Made by a program: the position numbers and the translations under genes. This document shows positions 45,657-56,333 of a stretch of DNA of 64,000 bases, piece by piece (within the stretch, counting starts at the first letter, position 1; each line of letters begins with the position of its first letter). The DNA is from Lacrimispora xylanisolvens (GTDB lineage Bacteria > Bacillota > Clostridia > Lachnospirales > Lachnospiraceae): positions 3,833,501 to 3,897,500 of the forward strand of contig CP070896.1 of assembly GCA_017084465.1 (NCBI GenBank), written 5' to 3'. Under the pieces are notes generated by a model. It was not told the DNA's origin. It saw only the letters and a list, made by a program, of their open reading frames with translations, and made no database searches.

Positions 45657-46985
45657 TTACTCTTTGAAGCCGGTCAAAAATCCGCTGAATTCATGGAAAA
45701 GAGTTTCTTCTATCTTTTTCATCCATACGGTAATACCGTCTTCTGACAGAGTTAAAAGGATATGGATGGAACCCACGTATTCTCCCACAACGGAAACAGG
45801 GAGGTAAAGTGTTCTGGAATCTGCCCACAAAGCTTTGACTGCAATTCTCTGTTTGTAGCCATTTAAGATGCTGACAGCAGGTTCTGTAAAGGAAAAAGAG
45901 AATGTGTATGTCTTATCCGGTCCGGACAGGGTAAGACTGCCTTTTTTAGATTCAAGGGAAAGGGCAAGCCTTGTAAATCTCTGCCGGCCGGGCAGAAGGC
46001 GGTAAACGGCGTTTAAATGAGAGGGACCGGAAAAGACAGGAAGGCTGGGAACCGGGCTTAAAAACTCCTTTAGCCCATCCCGAACAAGATCCAGTATTTT
46101 TTGTTGTCCCCCTCTGATATTCTGAGTATCTGCCGTAATGACTAAAACCAGATCCAGTTCCGGATAAAAAAGCACATACTGGCTTCCCATACCATACATG
46201 GCAAAGCCATTCCGGATCTGCCAGATCTGGTAGCCGTATCCCTGCTTCTCATCTAATGTCTGTCCGAAATGAACGGTGGGAACCTGAAAGGAAACGGCAT
46301 CTCTTAAATAATCTGCAAAAACCCCCGTCCCATGTTTCACTGTATTCATACAGAATCTGCCAGTCTTTAATAAATCAAGGGAATAGGCCATCAGGCCGGA
46401 GCCACCCATTTCACTTCCAAAGGGATCTTTTATGATATACGCATCTTTGGAAAAATCAAGTTTATCCAGACATTTCTCTCTTAAATAATCAAGAACTCCT
46501 TTTCCAGTCAACTTTTTTACAAGTGCTGCCAGTGTATGGGCAGCGGAAGTATCATAGAGAAAGGTTTCCCCGCTTTTATGGGTGGGAGGAACTAAAAAGA
46601 AGCTTTCCACCCAGTTTTTCTGTCTGTCAATCTTATATGTGGTTGAGGTGTGGCAGGTCTGCATCATCAGCATTTGCTGTATGGTCATATTCATGAGCCA
46701 GGGACTTTTCGTTTCAGTATCTGAGTACTCCGGGAAATAGCCGGTTATAGGATCTGAAAGAGAAATCAGCCTGTCCTCAAGAAGATATCCCACTGCCAGG
46801 GCGCAGAAGCTCTTTGTGATGGAGAACATGCGGTGAAGATCCCGTTTGGTATAGGGAGCCTGATAGTTTTCCGTAAGAAGATTTCCGCCCTGTTCAGCCA
46901 GAAAACTGTGAATGGGAAGCCCGCTTTCTTTCAGTCTGAGCCAAAGCTGTTCCATGTGTTCTTTTGATGGTATGTTGTTATGCAT
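45657..46985 (-). CDS. Beta-lactamase-fold serine hydrolase
   Basis: 442 residues. The SxxK catalytic motif is SITKSF (about residues 55-60), with a Tyr-x-Ser/Asn-like YDTSAAH motif (about 144) of class C beta-lactamase/DD-peptidase relatives. No signal peptide, so cytoplasmic. The C-terminal third (about 335-440) is a beta-rich extension. Role is probably esterase or peptidase rather than antibiotic resistance. Its ATG overlaps the end of the sensor-regulator gene by eight bases, so the two form an operon beside the sugar-transport genes. Confidence 0.87.
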   Translation of the reverse strand: MHNNIPSKEHMEQLWLRLKESGLPIHSFLAEQGGNLLTENYQAPYTKRDLHRMFSITKSFCALAVGYLLEDRLISLSDPITGYFPEYSDTETKSPWLMNMTIQQMLMMQTCHTSTTYKIDRQKNWVESFFLVPPTHKSGETFLYDTSAAHTLAALVKKLTGKGVLDYLREKCLDKLDFSKDAYIIKDPFGSEMGGSGLMAYSLDLLKTGRFCMNTVKHGTGVFADYLRDAVSFQVPTVHFGQTLDEKQGYGYQIWQIRNGFAMYGMGSQYVLFYPELDLVLVITADTQNIRGGQQKILDLVRDGLKEFLSPVPSLPVFSGPSHLNAVYRLLPGRQRFTRLALSLESKKGSLTLSGPDKTYTFSFSFTEPAVSILNGYKQRIAVKALWADSRTLYLPVSVVGEYVGSIHILLTLSEDGITVWMKKIEETLFHEFSGFLTGFKE

Positions 46986-49240
46986 TTACCTTATCCCTCA
47001 TTTCTTTTGGAGATACTCCATAGTTCTTTTTAAATGCTCTTCGAAAGGAAGCTGCGTTGTTATAACCCAGGTACTGATAAAGCGTGGAAAGACCTGTATC
47101 AGTTTCCAGTATAATTTCCTTGGCTTTTGCCATTCGAAGCCGCTCTAAATAGGTAGAGAAGTTTTCAGATACTTCTTTTTTAAAGAGATAGCTGAAATAA
47201 TTTTCTGAGATGCCGAATTCATCTGATATTTTAGTCAGACATAGATCGGAATCATGGTAGTTATTGATGATGTAATCCTGTATTTTTATAATCAGTTCAT
47301 TGCTTTCCGTATCTGTTCCGCAGATATCACAAAGTTCAAAGGCGATGGTCTTTAAGCTGTCTAAGCTCATCTCTCCTTCAAACTGCTTATCAATCATGTC
47401 CAAAAGCCTTAGTTTTTCTCCATCCAGGCCCTCTTCTGATATGGTGTGCCTTTTCTTAAAGACAGTCGCCCGGATATCGGACAAAAGCCATTTTTGCTGG
47501 GTAAAGGAAAGACTTCTCATGCTGGTATTTTCATTCTTAATCAGCTTAAAAACTTCCCTGACCTGATCTTTATTGCCGGTTGAGATAAAACCGCTTAACT
47601 GTATGGATAAACTTTCCGGGAAATAATATACATCATTTGATTTGGCAAAATCGTTGCAGCTTAAAATATATTTTTCCGTGGTCGTAATTGATTTGGCATC
47701 TTTCGCCTGCTGATAGGATTTCCACGTATAGGAGATCAGACCATTTCTGCCTCCTAAACCGCCCCGGATCCAGATTCCATATTTTTCCAGGAGTTCCCTA
47801 TGCATGGCAAGGAAGATGTCTCTGTCTCTGCTTAACACCTGCTCAACAGATGTGGATTTATCTGAGGCGATCAGTATGGCAAAGGCCCGGTCTGACGGTT
47901 TGTAGACATATCCCGTATCCGGGTAATAGCGCCGGAGGGCTTCTCTTACCAGCATATCGTAATTTTCAAAGCACAATTCTAAATCCTTGGTGCAGATATC
48001 AGATTCCTCTGATGGGGATACTTCTGTATACAAAACGTGGAATTTGGTGTCAGGACGTTCCAGACCTAGTTCATCTATGATATACTGCATCTCTACGTTA
48101 TTGGTAATGCTGCCTTCCATGATTCGCCGCATATAGGACTCAGCCACAACCGGTTTTTTGCTTTTCTACAAGGAGGTTTAAGGAGCTTGCCAGGGATTCC
48201 TTTATATTCAGTTCATTGGACAGCTTTAAAATCTTTTGATTTCCAAAGGATGAAAAGATCACCGCAAGGATTCCGCCAAGAATTATTGCTGCCAGAGTTA
48301 CAGTTGTAAAAAAACGCTGATAGGGGGTGATGGAGTAGTAAGCTTTCTCTTCCGGCTGAATCAGGTAGTAATTCCAGTTATTATAGGAAGAAGATACAGT
48401 TGTGATCAGCATTTCCTCCCTGTTACTGCCCTGGGTAAAATGTGCGATGTTATGTTCAAAGTCCATATTTTTCAAGATATCGTATTCGATAACAGGACCG
48501 CCTCCGGAGAGAAGAAATGTCTGATTGCCGTTTTTATCATAGGCAACCAGATATCCGTTATTATAAAAGTTAATGCTTGAAAAATATTTGATGATTTTTT
48601 CGTGGTCAAACTGGTAGCAGATCACGGAACTGCTGTGATTGGCGACCTGAGAGGCAGATGTCAGCGGATATAGGTATAAAAAGTTCTTTGAAGAAGCACC
48701 AAGCTGCTCAAAAGGAATAAATTTGTTCCAGTAAGCCGGATCTACCAGTATTTTCGATAGCAGTGCCGGATCCATGGGATACTTCGTATTATGCCAGATA
48801 AAAAATTCGAAATCCGAAAAAACGATGGGAGAAATGGCATAGCTGGATTTCTCAATATAAATAAAAGAGTTGTTGATTGGAAGCAGAAGTTCCACTGGTG
48901 TAATGGATGATTTAAAACTCTGCTGGGTCTTATAACCAAGATAATAAAAGGAAGAATCTCCCCTGTTTTTTTTGTTAATCAGGTTATTAAATAGGCTGTT
49001 GGCTGTTATCTGTTTCACGGATGCATTCGTCAGTTCCAGTGTATTGTCAAGCTGTGTAACAGAAGCAGACAGACTGAGCCGGTTCTGCTGATAGATACCG
49101 TTTTTTACCTGACGGTAGGAAAGTGAGTAAAGGATAACGCCGATCAAGAGAATGATCGCCAGAATTAAAGTATAGGACAGCATTAGCTGTTTTTTGTAGG
49201 ACATATTATTATGTTTTAATGTGAGTCTGCGATTTTTCAT
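46978..49240 (-). CDS. Membrane-anchored sensor with C-terminal AraC domain (YesS-like), frameshifted
   Basis: Reconstructed as one protein of about 753 residues. ATG 49240 follows AAAGGAACGG. N-terminal helix (about 20-40), large extracytoplasmic sensor (40-290) and second helix (about 295-318), then a cytoplasmic middle part and a C-terminal AraC helix-turn-helix pair (LCLTKISDEFGISENYFSYLFKK, GYNNAASFRRAFKKNYGVSPKEMR). The frame breaks at T6 48154-48159 (A6 on the coding strand); with A5 the parts join as VEKQKPVVAESYMRRI. Regulators of this form usually lie beside, and activate, YtcQ/LplA-type sugar-uptake operons, as here with the divergent genes at 49579. Confidence 0.9.
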
Positions 49241-49268
49241 ATGCACCGTTCCTTTTTTCATATTAAAA

Positions 49269-49297
49269 ATTATAGTATGAATCGGAGGTAAAATCAA
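49269..49297 (-). promoter_or_regulatory. Promoter of the YesS-like gene
   Basis: Minus strand TTGATT (49297-49292), 17-base spacer, TATAAT (49274-49269). Confidence 0.6.
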
Positions 49298-49489
49298 TCG
49301 TGTTTGACCCTTTACATGAAGATGTGTACATAGAACGTAAAATATGTACTCAAAAAAATATCTGTCACTTCATATATAATTATGTCAGATCACGTACCGA
49401 CTAAAATACGCAATATAAAATGTGCATAATAAACTACATGGAAAACAAGCTGTTTAGAGAAAATGAACAACGATAGTAAATTATGTGCG
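49298..49489. other. Divergent intergenic region between regulator and sugar-uptake operon
   Basis: The whole gene-free interval is 49241-49578. Apart from the two promoters and the palindrome listed separately I see no frame or RNA motif in this stretch. It is where the AraC-type regulator would be expected to bind. Confidence 0.5.
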
Positions 49490-49542
49490 TTGATATTGTG
49501 TGCCTGGGGTGCTATGATGGCAGTGCAAAAAAGGTGCGCACC
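49490..49542 (+). promoter_or_regulatory. Promoter and palindrome of the sugar-uptake operon
   Basis: TTGATA (49490-49495), 17-base spacer, TATGAT (49513-49518). A perfect 10-bp palindrome GGTGCGCACC (49533-49542) lies just past the expected transcription start, a position suited to a repressor. Confidence 0.7.
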
Positions 49543-49578
49543 ACCAAATAACAAAACAATTATATTGGGAGGTTCTAC

Positions 49579-51171
49579 ATGAGAGTTAAAAAAATGCTTG
49601 CAGCTGGTATGGCGGTTACCATGGCTGCTTCTGTGGCTTTAAGCGGCTGTTCCTCAACCGCAAAATCAGGAGCTGAGGCAACAAGCGCCGGGGCAAATAC
49701 GGAAAGCGGTTCTTCGGCTGGAGAAAGTAAGGCAGGGAATGATATCAAAAAGCCTGAGAAGATTACCATTATGGTTAATGGAACAGTTACAACCAAACCA
49801 AATAACCGAGATGCATTTGAAAAAAGATGGGAAGAGCTGACAGGGATTGATTTGGATATTATACAGCCTGATCATGATGCGTACTTTGATGTTTTAGGTC
49901 AGACATTTGCCTCGGGTCCAGAGAACTGGCCGGATGCAATTCTTCTTCAGGGAAGCTTCTATACCGGATATGCGGAGGAAGGTGCTCTCTGGGATATGAC
50001 AGAGGCATGGAATAATTCCGAGCTGAAGTCCTCCGGCCGTTTTACAGGAGATGCGGTCGTTGATAACATGAAAATTGATGGTAAGCTTTATGGATTTCCA
50101 GTTACCAGAGGAAACGGCTGTGTTACATATGTAAAGAAAAAATGGCTGGATAATGTTGGATTACAGGCACCTACAACTTATGATGAGTATTTAAATATGC
50201 TGAAAGCATTTACAGAAGGAGATCCTGACGGCAATGGAGTAAATGGGGATACCTATGGTTTATCGGCAGCCGGTTTCATTGGAACAGAAGAACCATGGAC
50301 CAATTATCTGCCCGAGTTCTATCAGGACGCATACCCATCCTTTGCAAAGGGAGAAGATGGTGTGTGGTACGACGGATTTACAAAGGATAATTTTAAGGCG
50401 GCACTGCAGCGTATGAGAGATGCCTATGCGGCCGGTTATATTGATAAGGAAACATTAACCAATGGTACAAAAGACTGCCGTAATAAGTTTTATGAAGATA
50501 AATTCGGTGTGTTTACTTACTGGGCAGGTACCTGGGGAACCAATTTAAAAAACAATCTGGAATCAAACGGTCATGACAGTGAGTTGATTGCATTAAAGCC
50601 GATCAAGGAAGTTGGCACTTATGTAGAAAGAACTTCTCCAGTATGGGCAATTACTTCTTCCTGTGAAAACCCGGAGGGTGTATTCAAATATTTCATCGAA
50701 TCCATGCTTGATGGCGGTGATCTGCAAATGCTCTGGTCCTATGGTGTAGAAGATGTACACTGGTCAAAGAAAGCGGAGACAGTTCTTGATAAGACCTATA
50801 ATGAGGGTGAGTTCCATTTAAGAGAGAGTCTTGAGAACCCAGGCACACAGTATACCAAGCAGCACCTTGATCCAATGCTTGCTATCGCAACCTGGGAGGG
50901 TGATCCAGGAAAAGATGCGGTTAAAGAAGAGGCTAAAAACTCTCAGACTGTATTTAATGAAAACTGCCGTCAGGCGACCATTACCCCTTCTACAGAAGAA
51001 ATGGCTACCTATAACGGAGATTTAATGACTCTGAAAAAATCAATAATTGCAGATGTTGTAGTACAGGGGACTTCTGTAGAAGAGGCATTTAAGCGTTTCG
51101 AAAGCGATGGCGGAGCGAAATGGTCACAGATGATTGTGGATTCACTTAATAAGAATGAATCAGCAAAATAG
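49579..51171 (+). CDS. Extracellular sugar-binding lipoprotein (YtcQ/LplA-like)
   Basis: 530-residue solute-binding protein. Signal with lipobox ALSGC (Cys24), a Ser/Ala/Gly-rich linker to about residue 55, then the two-lobed binding domain. Segments GIDLDIIQPDHDAYFDVLGQTFASG, WPDAILLQ and FPVTRGNG fit the large clostridial family-1 binding proteins that serve YteP/YtcP-type permeases. ATG 49579 follows TGGGAGG. Ligand probably an oligosaccharide from pectin or hemicellulose, judged from the enzymes downstream. No ATPase gene is in the operon; such systems often share one encoded elsewhere (MsmX). Confidence 0.92.
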   Translation: MRVKKMLAAGMAVTMAASVALSGCSSTAKSGAEATSAGANTESGSSAGESKAGNDIKKPEKITIMVNGTVTTKPNNRDAFEKRWEELTGIDLDIIQPDHDAYFDVLGQTFASGPENWPDAILLQGSFYTGYAEEGALWDMTEAWNNSELKSSGRFTGDAVVDNMKIDGKLYGFPVTRGNGCVTYVKKKWLDNVGLQAPTTYDEYLNMLKAFTEGDPDGNGVNGDTYGLSAAGFIGTEEPWTNYLPEFYQDAYPSFAKGEDGVWYDGFTKDNFKAALQRMRDAYAAGYIDKETLTNGTKDCRNKFYEDKFGVFTYWAGTWGTNLKNNLESNGHDSELIALKPIKEVGTYVERTSPVWAITSSCENPEGVFKYFIESMLDGGDLQMLWSYGVEDVHWSKKAETVLDKTYNEGEFHLRESLENPGTQYTKQHLDPMLAIATWEGDPGKDAVKEEAKNSQTVFNENCRQATITPSTEEMATYNGDLMTLKKSIIADVVVQGTSVEEAFKRFESDGGAKWSQMIVDSLNKNESAK

Positions 51172-51189
51172 ATTTAGAAAGGTTTTCCT

Positions 51190-52149
51190 ATGAATAAAAA
51201 GATGAAAGGGCCTGCAGCGAATGCTGCAGGCGAAAATAAACGGCCGCTGCTTGTTTCACTACGATATTACAGGGGATTTTATCTGATGTTTCTTCCTGTT
51301 CTGGTTTTTGCGCTGGTGTTTCATTACCTTCCCATGCTGGGGATCAGATATGCCTTTTATTCCTATAAAGGAATTAAGGAGCCAGTATTTATCGGTCTGG
51401 CACATTTTCAAAAGATGATGAATATGCCGGGCTTCTGGAACGCATTTGGAAGTACAATCACATTAAGTATTGTGAAGCTTCTGCTAAATACCATTATGGC
51501 TGTTGTGCTTTCTCTTATGCTCAATGAGCTGCGGTCTGTAACTTTTAAAAAGATCACACAGACAATTGTGTATCTGCCCCATTTTATGTCATGGGTTGTT
51601 ACGGCATCTGTATTTACTCTGATTCTTTCTCCAACCAGTGCAGGTCTTTTAAATGCTGTGCTGATAAAACTTGGAATTCTAAATGAGGGAATTTATTATC
51701 TTGGAAACCAGAGCTGGTGGCGCCCGATGTTTTATGTTATTAATGTCTGGAAGGATACAGGCTGGGGGACGATTATCTTCATGGCTACACTTTCAGGAAT
51801 TAGTCCGGAGCTTTATGAGGCAGCTTCCATGGATGGAGCGGGCAGGTTTAACAAGCTTCGTTACATAACCATACCGGCTCTTAATAATACCATAATTACA
51901 GTACTGATCTTAAATCTGGCGAAGGTTATGAACTTGTTTGAATCTGTATTCGTATTGCAAAACGATGCGGTACGCCAGCAGGCAGATGTACTTCAGACTT
52001 ATATTTACACACAGACATTTAATTCCGGCGCTTTGCCTGATTACGGCTATACAACAGCAGTAGGTCTTGTTTCCTCACTGGTAGGCTGTTTCCTTGTACT
52101 GATGTGCAACAAGGCCAGCTATAAAGTTCGCGGAAGAGGAATTGTGTAG
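51190..52149 (+). CDS. Sugar ABC transporter permease (YteP/LplB-like)
   Basis: 319 residues, six membrane helices after a longer cytoplasmic N-terminus (1-30). The EAA coupling loop reads ELYEAASMDGAGRFNKLRYITIP. ATG 51190 lies behind AGAAAGG. It pairs with the next permease to form the channel for the sugar bound by the preceding lipoprotein. The N-terminal extension and the segment LPMLGIRYAFYSYKG are usual for the LplB/YteP group, which carry complex polysaccharide fragments. Confidence 0.93.
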   Translation: MNKKMKGPAANAAGENKRPLLVSLRYYRGFYLMFLPVLVFALVFHYLPMLGIRYAFYSYKGIKEPVFIGLAHFQKMMNMPGFWNAFGSTITLSIVKLLLNTIMAVVLSLMLNELRSVTFKKITQTIVYLPHFMSWVVTASVFTLILSPTSAGLLNAVLIKLGILNEGIYYLGNQSWWRPMFYVINVWKDTGWGTIIFMATLSGISPELYEAASMDGAGRFNKLRYITIPALNNTIITVLILNLAKVMNLFESVFVLQNDAVRQQADVLQTYIYTQTFNSGALPDYGYTTAVGLVSSLVGCFLVLMCNKASYKVRGRGIV

Positions 52150-52161
52150 GGAGGAGAAAAC

Positions 52162-52998
52162 ATGAAAAAGAAAGCAACCGCATTTGACTATATGCTGGTG
52201 ATCATATTCGTACTCATAAGTCTTATCATGATTATCCCAATCTACAAGGTTTTAATTGATTCGTTTGATTTAAAGACCGCTTATGGTATGAAACTGTTTC
52301 CGGAAAAATTTGGTTTTGCAGGTTATATTTCTGTATTTACCAATCCAACTTTATATAAACCATTTCTGGTATCTATTTTTACAACTATAGTGGGGACGAT
52401 TACGGGACTTACTGTAGCAACATTGGGCGCTTATGTGCTGATTCAGTGGAAAATGCCAGGAAGAACGCTGCTTGCCAATATTATGCTGTTTACCATGATC
52501 TTTAATGGTGGTATGATTCCCACTTATCTGATTATGAAGTCATTTCATCTGACCAATACCTTATTTGTGGTAATCCTTCTTCCTGCTATTAATGTTTATA
52601 ATATGGTGCTAATGAGAAATTTCTTTGAGGGAATTCCGGCCAGCTTATTTGAATCGGCAGAGATTGACGGCTGCCCCCCCATGGGAATATTTTTAAAAAT
52701 TGTCCTTCCGTTATCGAAGGCAGCACTTACCGCTATCGGTCTGATGTATGCGGTATCTTACTGGAATGACTATACCAATTATAAACTTTATATTACGAAT
52801 GAAAATTTATATAATTTCCAAATGAAATTAAGATCTGTTATAATGGGAAGTGATTTGCCCCAGGCGATCGGCGGTGCAACTGAGAACACAGTGAAGAACG
52901 CAGCTGTTATCGTAGCAATCCTCCCCTTCATGATCATATATCCATTCTGCCAGAAGTATTTTATTCAGGGTGTTAATATTGGTGCCGTAAAGGAGTAA
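52162..52998 (+). CDS. Sugar ABC transporter permease (YtcP/LplC-like)
   Basis: 278 residues with six helices. The EAA loop is SLFESAEIDGCPPMGIFLKIVLP. N-terminal AFDYMLVIIFVLISLIMIIPIYKVL is typical of the LplC group, as is the C-terminal end FIQGVNIGAVKE. ATG 52162 follows GGGAGGAG, twelve bases after the partner permease. Forms a heterodimer with it. A terminator-like hairpin follows, yet the glycosidase genes continue in the same direction. Confidence 0.93.
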   Translation: MKKKATAFDYMLVIIFVLISLIMIIPIYKVLIDSFDLKTAYGMKLFPEKFGFAGYISVFTNPTLYKPFLVSIFTTIVGTITGLTVATLGAYVLIQWKMPGRTLLANIMLFTMIFNGGMIPTYLIMKSFHLTNTLFVVILLPAINVYNMVLMRNFFEGIPASLFESAEIDGCPPMGIFLKIVLPLSKAALTAIGLMYAVSYWNDYTNYKLYITNENLYNFQMKLRSVIMGSDLPQAIGGATENTVKNAAVIVAILPFMIIYPFCQKYFIQGVNIGAVKE

Positions 52999-53014
52999 CG
53001 ATCAGGCAGAAAGA

Positions 53015-53040
53015 GGGGCAGAATTTCTGCTCCTTTTTTC
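53015..53040 (+). terminator. Terminator or attenuator between uptake and enzyme genes
   Basis: GGGGCAGAA (53015-53023) / TTCTGCTCC (53025-53033) with T6. The nearly loopless stem is imperfect; partial read-through would set less enzyme than transporter. Confidence 0.7.
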
Positions 53041-53070
53041 ACATGAACTATATTATGGGAGGCAATTACG

Positions 53071-54609
53071 ATGTCCATGTATCAGAATCCGGTCTTGTAT
53101 GCCGATTATTCAGATCCCGATGTAATTCGGGTGGGAGAAGATTATTATATGGTAGCTTCTTCTTTTACATATCTTCCAGGTGTACCTCTTCTCCATTCCA
53201 GAGATCTGGTTCACTGGGAAATTATCAATCACTGTGTTTATTCACTGCCCTTTGAAAAATATGATTTGCCGTCTCATGGCTCAGGAACCTGGGCGCCCTC
53301 CATCCGTTTTCATGAGGGTACCTTTTACGTGTTTATTCCGCTTCCTGATGAGGGGATTTTTGTAGCAACATCAAAGGATCCATATGGAGAATTTAAACTC
53401 CACTGCCTTCATAAGGTGAAAGGCTGGATTGATCCCTGTCCTTTCTGGGATATGGACGGAAAGGCGTACATGGTATTTGCTTATGCCAACAGCCGGTGCG
53501 GGATTAAACACAGACTGGATCTGGTAGAAATCGATCCTCAGTGCAGAGAAATTTTAGGGGAGCCTGTTACCATCTTTGACGGGGAGCAAATCGCTCCTAC
53601 TACGGAAGGTCCCAAACTGTATTATGATCAGGGATACTATTATATTCTCATGCCATCAGGAGGCGTGGCTGTTGGCTGGCAGTCTGTTTTAAGAGCGAGG
53701 TCAGTTAAGGGACCTTATGAATACCGGATTGTTATGCACCAGGGTAATACAACTGTAAACGGGCCTCATCAGGGCGGCTGGGTCATTGCGCCGGATGGCA
53801 GGCACTGGTTTATCCATTTCCAGGATGTGATAGAGCTTGGGCGGATTGTTCATCTGCAGCCTATGTGCTTTCACAACGGCTGGCCCTTTATCGGGACAGA
53901 TCAGAATGGGGATGGAATCGGAGAACCGGTTAAGGAGTGGAAAATTCCCACAGAAGGACAGCCACAGTATAAAATTGCCCAGTCGGACGATTTCAAAAGC
54001 GGAAAACTTGGGCTTCAGTGGCAGTGGCAGGCAAATCCCAAGGAGTCTTTTTACTCCTTCGTTGGAAAAAAAGGAATCCGGCTGTACTGCCTGACAAATC
54101 ACTTCAGGGAAAATCTTCTGTGGTATGCCCCCAATGCCATGACTCAGATTCCACAGCACAAGACTTTTTCTGCTGTCACAAAGGTACGTCTTAATGGGCA
54201 GCAGGAGGGAGATATGGCCTCCATTGGCATGATTGGACATTCCTATGCCTATTTAGGTATTCAAAAGACCCGTGAGGGCAACTGCCTTATGCTCTATGCA
54301 GGGAAAGTAACAAATAAGGAACTGCTTGGAGAGGCGCTTGAAATCCCTGAGAGCTCCTGGCCATATAAAGAAGATACGGTTTATCTGCGTCTGGAACTTT
54401 TCTCTGATAAGACCTATTGCTTTTCCTGGTCACCGGATGGAATCCGCTACACATTTATCGGACATCACCAACCTCTGTGCCGGGCAACGTGGACAGGAGC
54501 AAAGCTCTGTCTTTGGAGCGCAAACAAGAACAACAGCAGATCAGAAGGGTACGGAGAATATGAATTTATACACATCGAAGACAGAAGTGGCAGCAAAACA
54601 GACCTTTGA
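53071..54609 (+). CDS. Glycoside hydrolase family 43 with C-terminal beta-sandwich
   Basis: 512 residues, no signal peptide, so it acts on imported oligosaccharides. The five-bladed propeller (about 5-300) has the catalytic trio in family positions: base Asp15 (YSDPDVIR), Asp121 (GWIDPCPFW) and acid Glu179 (PTTEGPKLYY). The C-terminal part (about 315-505, starting DDFKSGKLGLQWQW) is the GH43_C2-type domain seen in beta-xylosidases and arabinofuranosidases. ATG 53071 follows GGGAGGC. Xylosidase or arabinofuranosidase activity is expected; which one cannot be read from sequence alone. Its last 50 bases overlap the next gene. Confidence 0.93.
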   Translation: MSMYQNPVLYADYSDPDVIRVGEDYYMVASSFTYLPGVPLLHSRDLVHWEIINHCVYSLPFEKYDLPSHGSGTWAPSIRFHEGTFYVFIPLPDEGIFVATSKDPYGEFKLHCLHKVKGWIDPCPFWDMDGKAYMVFAYANSRCGIKHRLDLVEIDPQCREILGEPVTIFDGEQIAPTTEGPKLYYDQGYYYILMPSGGVAVGWQSVLRARSVKGPYEYRIVMHQGNTTVNGPHQGGWVIAPDGRHWFIHFQDVIELGRIVHLQPMCFHNGWPFIGTDQNGDGIGEPVKEWKIPTEGQPQYKIAQSDDFKSGKLGLQWQWQANPKESFYSFVGKKGIRLYCLTNHFRENLLWYAPNAMTQIPQHKTFSAVTKVRLNGQQEGDMASIGMIGHSYAYLGIQKTREGNCLMLYAGKVTNKELLGEALEIPESSWPYKEDTVYLRLELFSDKTYCFSWSPDGIRYTFIGHHQPLCRATWTGAKLCLWSANKNNSRSEGYGEYEFIHIEDRSGSKTDL

Positions 54610-56333
54610 AGCAGCAAAGAGGGGAGAGTATGATACAGTTCTCCATTTGATTGATCACAGTTTCAATATAGAGGACTGTGATGAGGAAGGGAACAGCCTT
54701 CTTCACTATGCGGTGGAAGGAAGAAATCAAAAGCTGGTGAAGTATCTGGTGGAACGCTGCAGCATGGACCCGACATGGGCAAATCAGTCCATGTATACGC
54801 CCTATGACATGGCGGAGGGGACTCCTCTGGAAGATTATTTTAAAGATGTCTGCGGTTTTTCACGCGAGTCATGCTACCGCAATCCGGTTTTAAGAGGAAT
54901 GCACCCGGACCCCAGTATTGTCCGGGTGGGTGAAGATTACTATATGGTAAATTCCAGCTTTATTTTCTTTCCCTGCATTCCAATTTCCCACTCAAAGGAT
55001 TTAATTCACTGGGAAACCATCGGCTACGGGGTCACAGATGCAAATTGGGCAAAGGAACATCTTGGAAAACTGGATGGCGGACGGGGATTCTGGGCACCGG
55101 ATATCAGCTATCATAACGGAAGATTTTATATCTGCGCAACTCTGCGTAACAATGATGATGCGCCCTTTATTCAGACCCAGATGGTCACCAGCTCCGAAAA
55201 TCCTGCAGGTCCCTATGAGACACCCATCATTCACAATGTACTGGGAATTGATCCATCCATATTTACTGACGACGATGAAAAGCGATATATGCTCCTTAAC
55301 AGGGGTGCCAGAATTATGGAGATCTCAGCGGATGGAAAAAAGCTGCTGTCAATGCCGGAGCTGATCTGGTACGGACATTCCGGTCATGCACCGGAGGGAC
55401 CCCATCTGATAAAGAAGGATGGTTATTATTATTGCTTTCTGGCGGAAGGCGGAACTGGAAAAGGACATATGATTACGGTTGCAAGATCTGAAAACTTATA
55501 TGGTCCCTATGAAAGCTGTCCCTATAATCCCATTATGCATCAATGGGATGACATGGGTGTCATTCAGTGCTGCGGTCATGGGAAGCCGGTTCAGACACCT
55601 GACGGCAGATGGTTTATGGTATATTTAAGTTCCCGTTTTATTGATGGAACATGGGGAATGCTTGGGAGAGAAACCTGTCTTGACGAAATTACCTGGACAG
55701 CAGATGGGTGGCCTGTGGTAAATGGTAGAAAAGGACCTTCCTATATGGCACCCTCCACTTGGCCATGAGTCCGGGGAGTCGACTGTCTGCCAAAAGGTGG
55801 ATGGCTGGCTATCTCCAAGAACCAGAGACAATAGCCGGGTACGGGCTGAGAAAGACGGAACCATATGGATCAGAGGAGACGGATTGGATTTATGCAGCAG
55901 AGAATGCAGTAGCCTGCTTGTAAAATTTCAGCCAGATTTCTGTTTTCATGCAGAGTTTGAGATGTGGATTCCCAGAGGAAGAGAAAGCGGAATTTACCTC
56001 GGATGCAGGTGTGACCCTGTACTATGATGAAAACACCTATATAAAATTTGGTGTAACAAATAATCAGATATTTGTAACGGAATATGTGGATAACGCTTAT
56101 GTAAGGACAGAAAAGAAAGATTTTTCTTTTGAAGGGCGTGTTTTATTCCGCGTTGAGACAGATGGTCTTAACAGAACGTTTCTATTAAATAATAAAATCC
56201 TGTGGCGGTGGACTGATGTGACTTCTATCTGTTCGGAAGGTCTGACAAAAGGAAACGTTTTACAGGAGCAGCTTATGGAGTGTACGTAAATGGCAGCAAT
56301 CTTTTATGCTGGAGACAGCACAGTGAAATTTAA
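54560..56333 (+). pseudogene. Ankyrin-repeat/GH43 fusion glycosidase, frameshifted in the C-terminal domain
   Basis: ATG 54560, inside the end of the previous gene. Residues 12-97 are ankyrin-like (FEAAKRGEYDTVLHLIDHSF, DEEGNSLLHYAVEGRNQKLVKYLVE, TPYDMAEG). A GH43 propeller follows from about 104 with base Asp117 (MHPDPSIV), Asp231 (GIDPSIF) and Glu279 (APEGPHLI). After GRKGPSYMAP (55755) the frame shifts at least three times (about 55760, 56010, 56258). The fragments SRECSSLLVKF, GVTLYYDENTYIKFGV and SICSEGLTKG restore the family's C-terminal beta-sandwich. Cytoplasmic. The final stop is uncertain (56289 or 56333). An ankyrin module on a GH43 enzyme is unusual. Confidence 0.85.
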
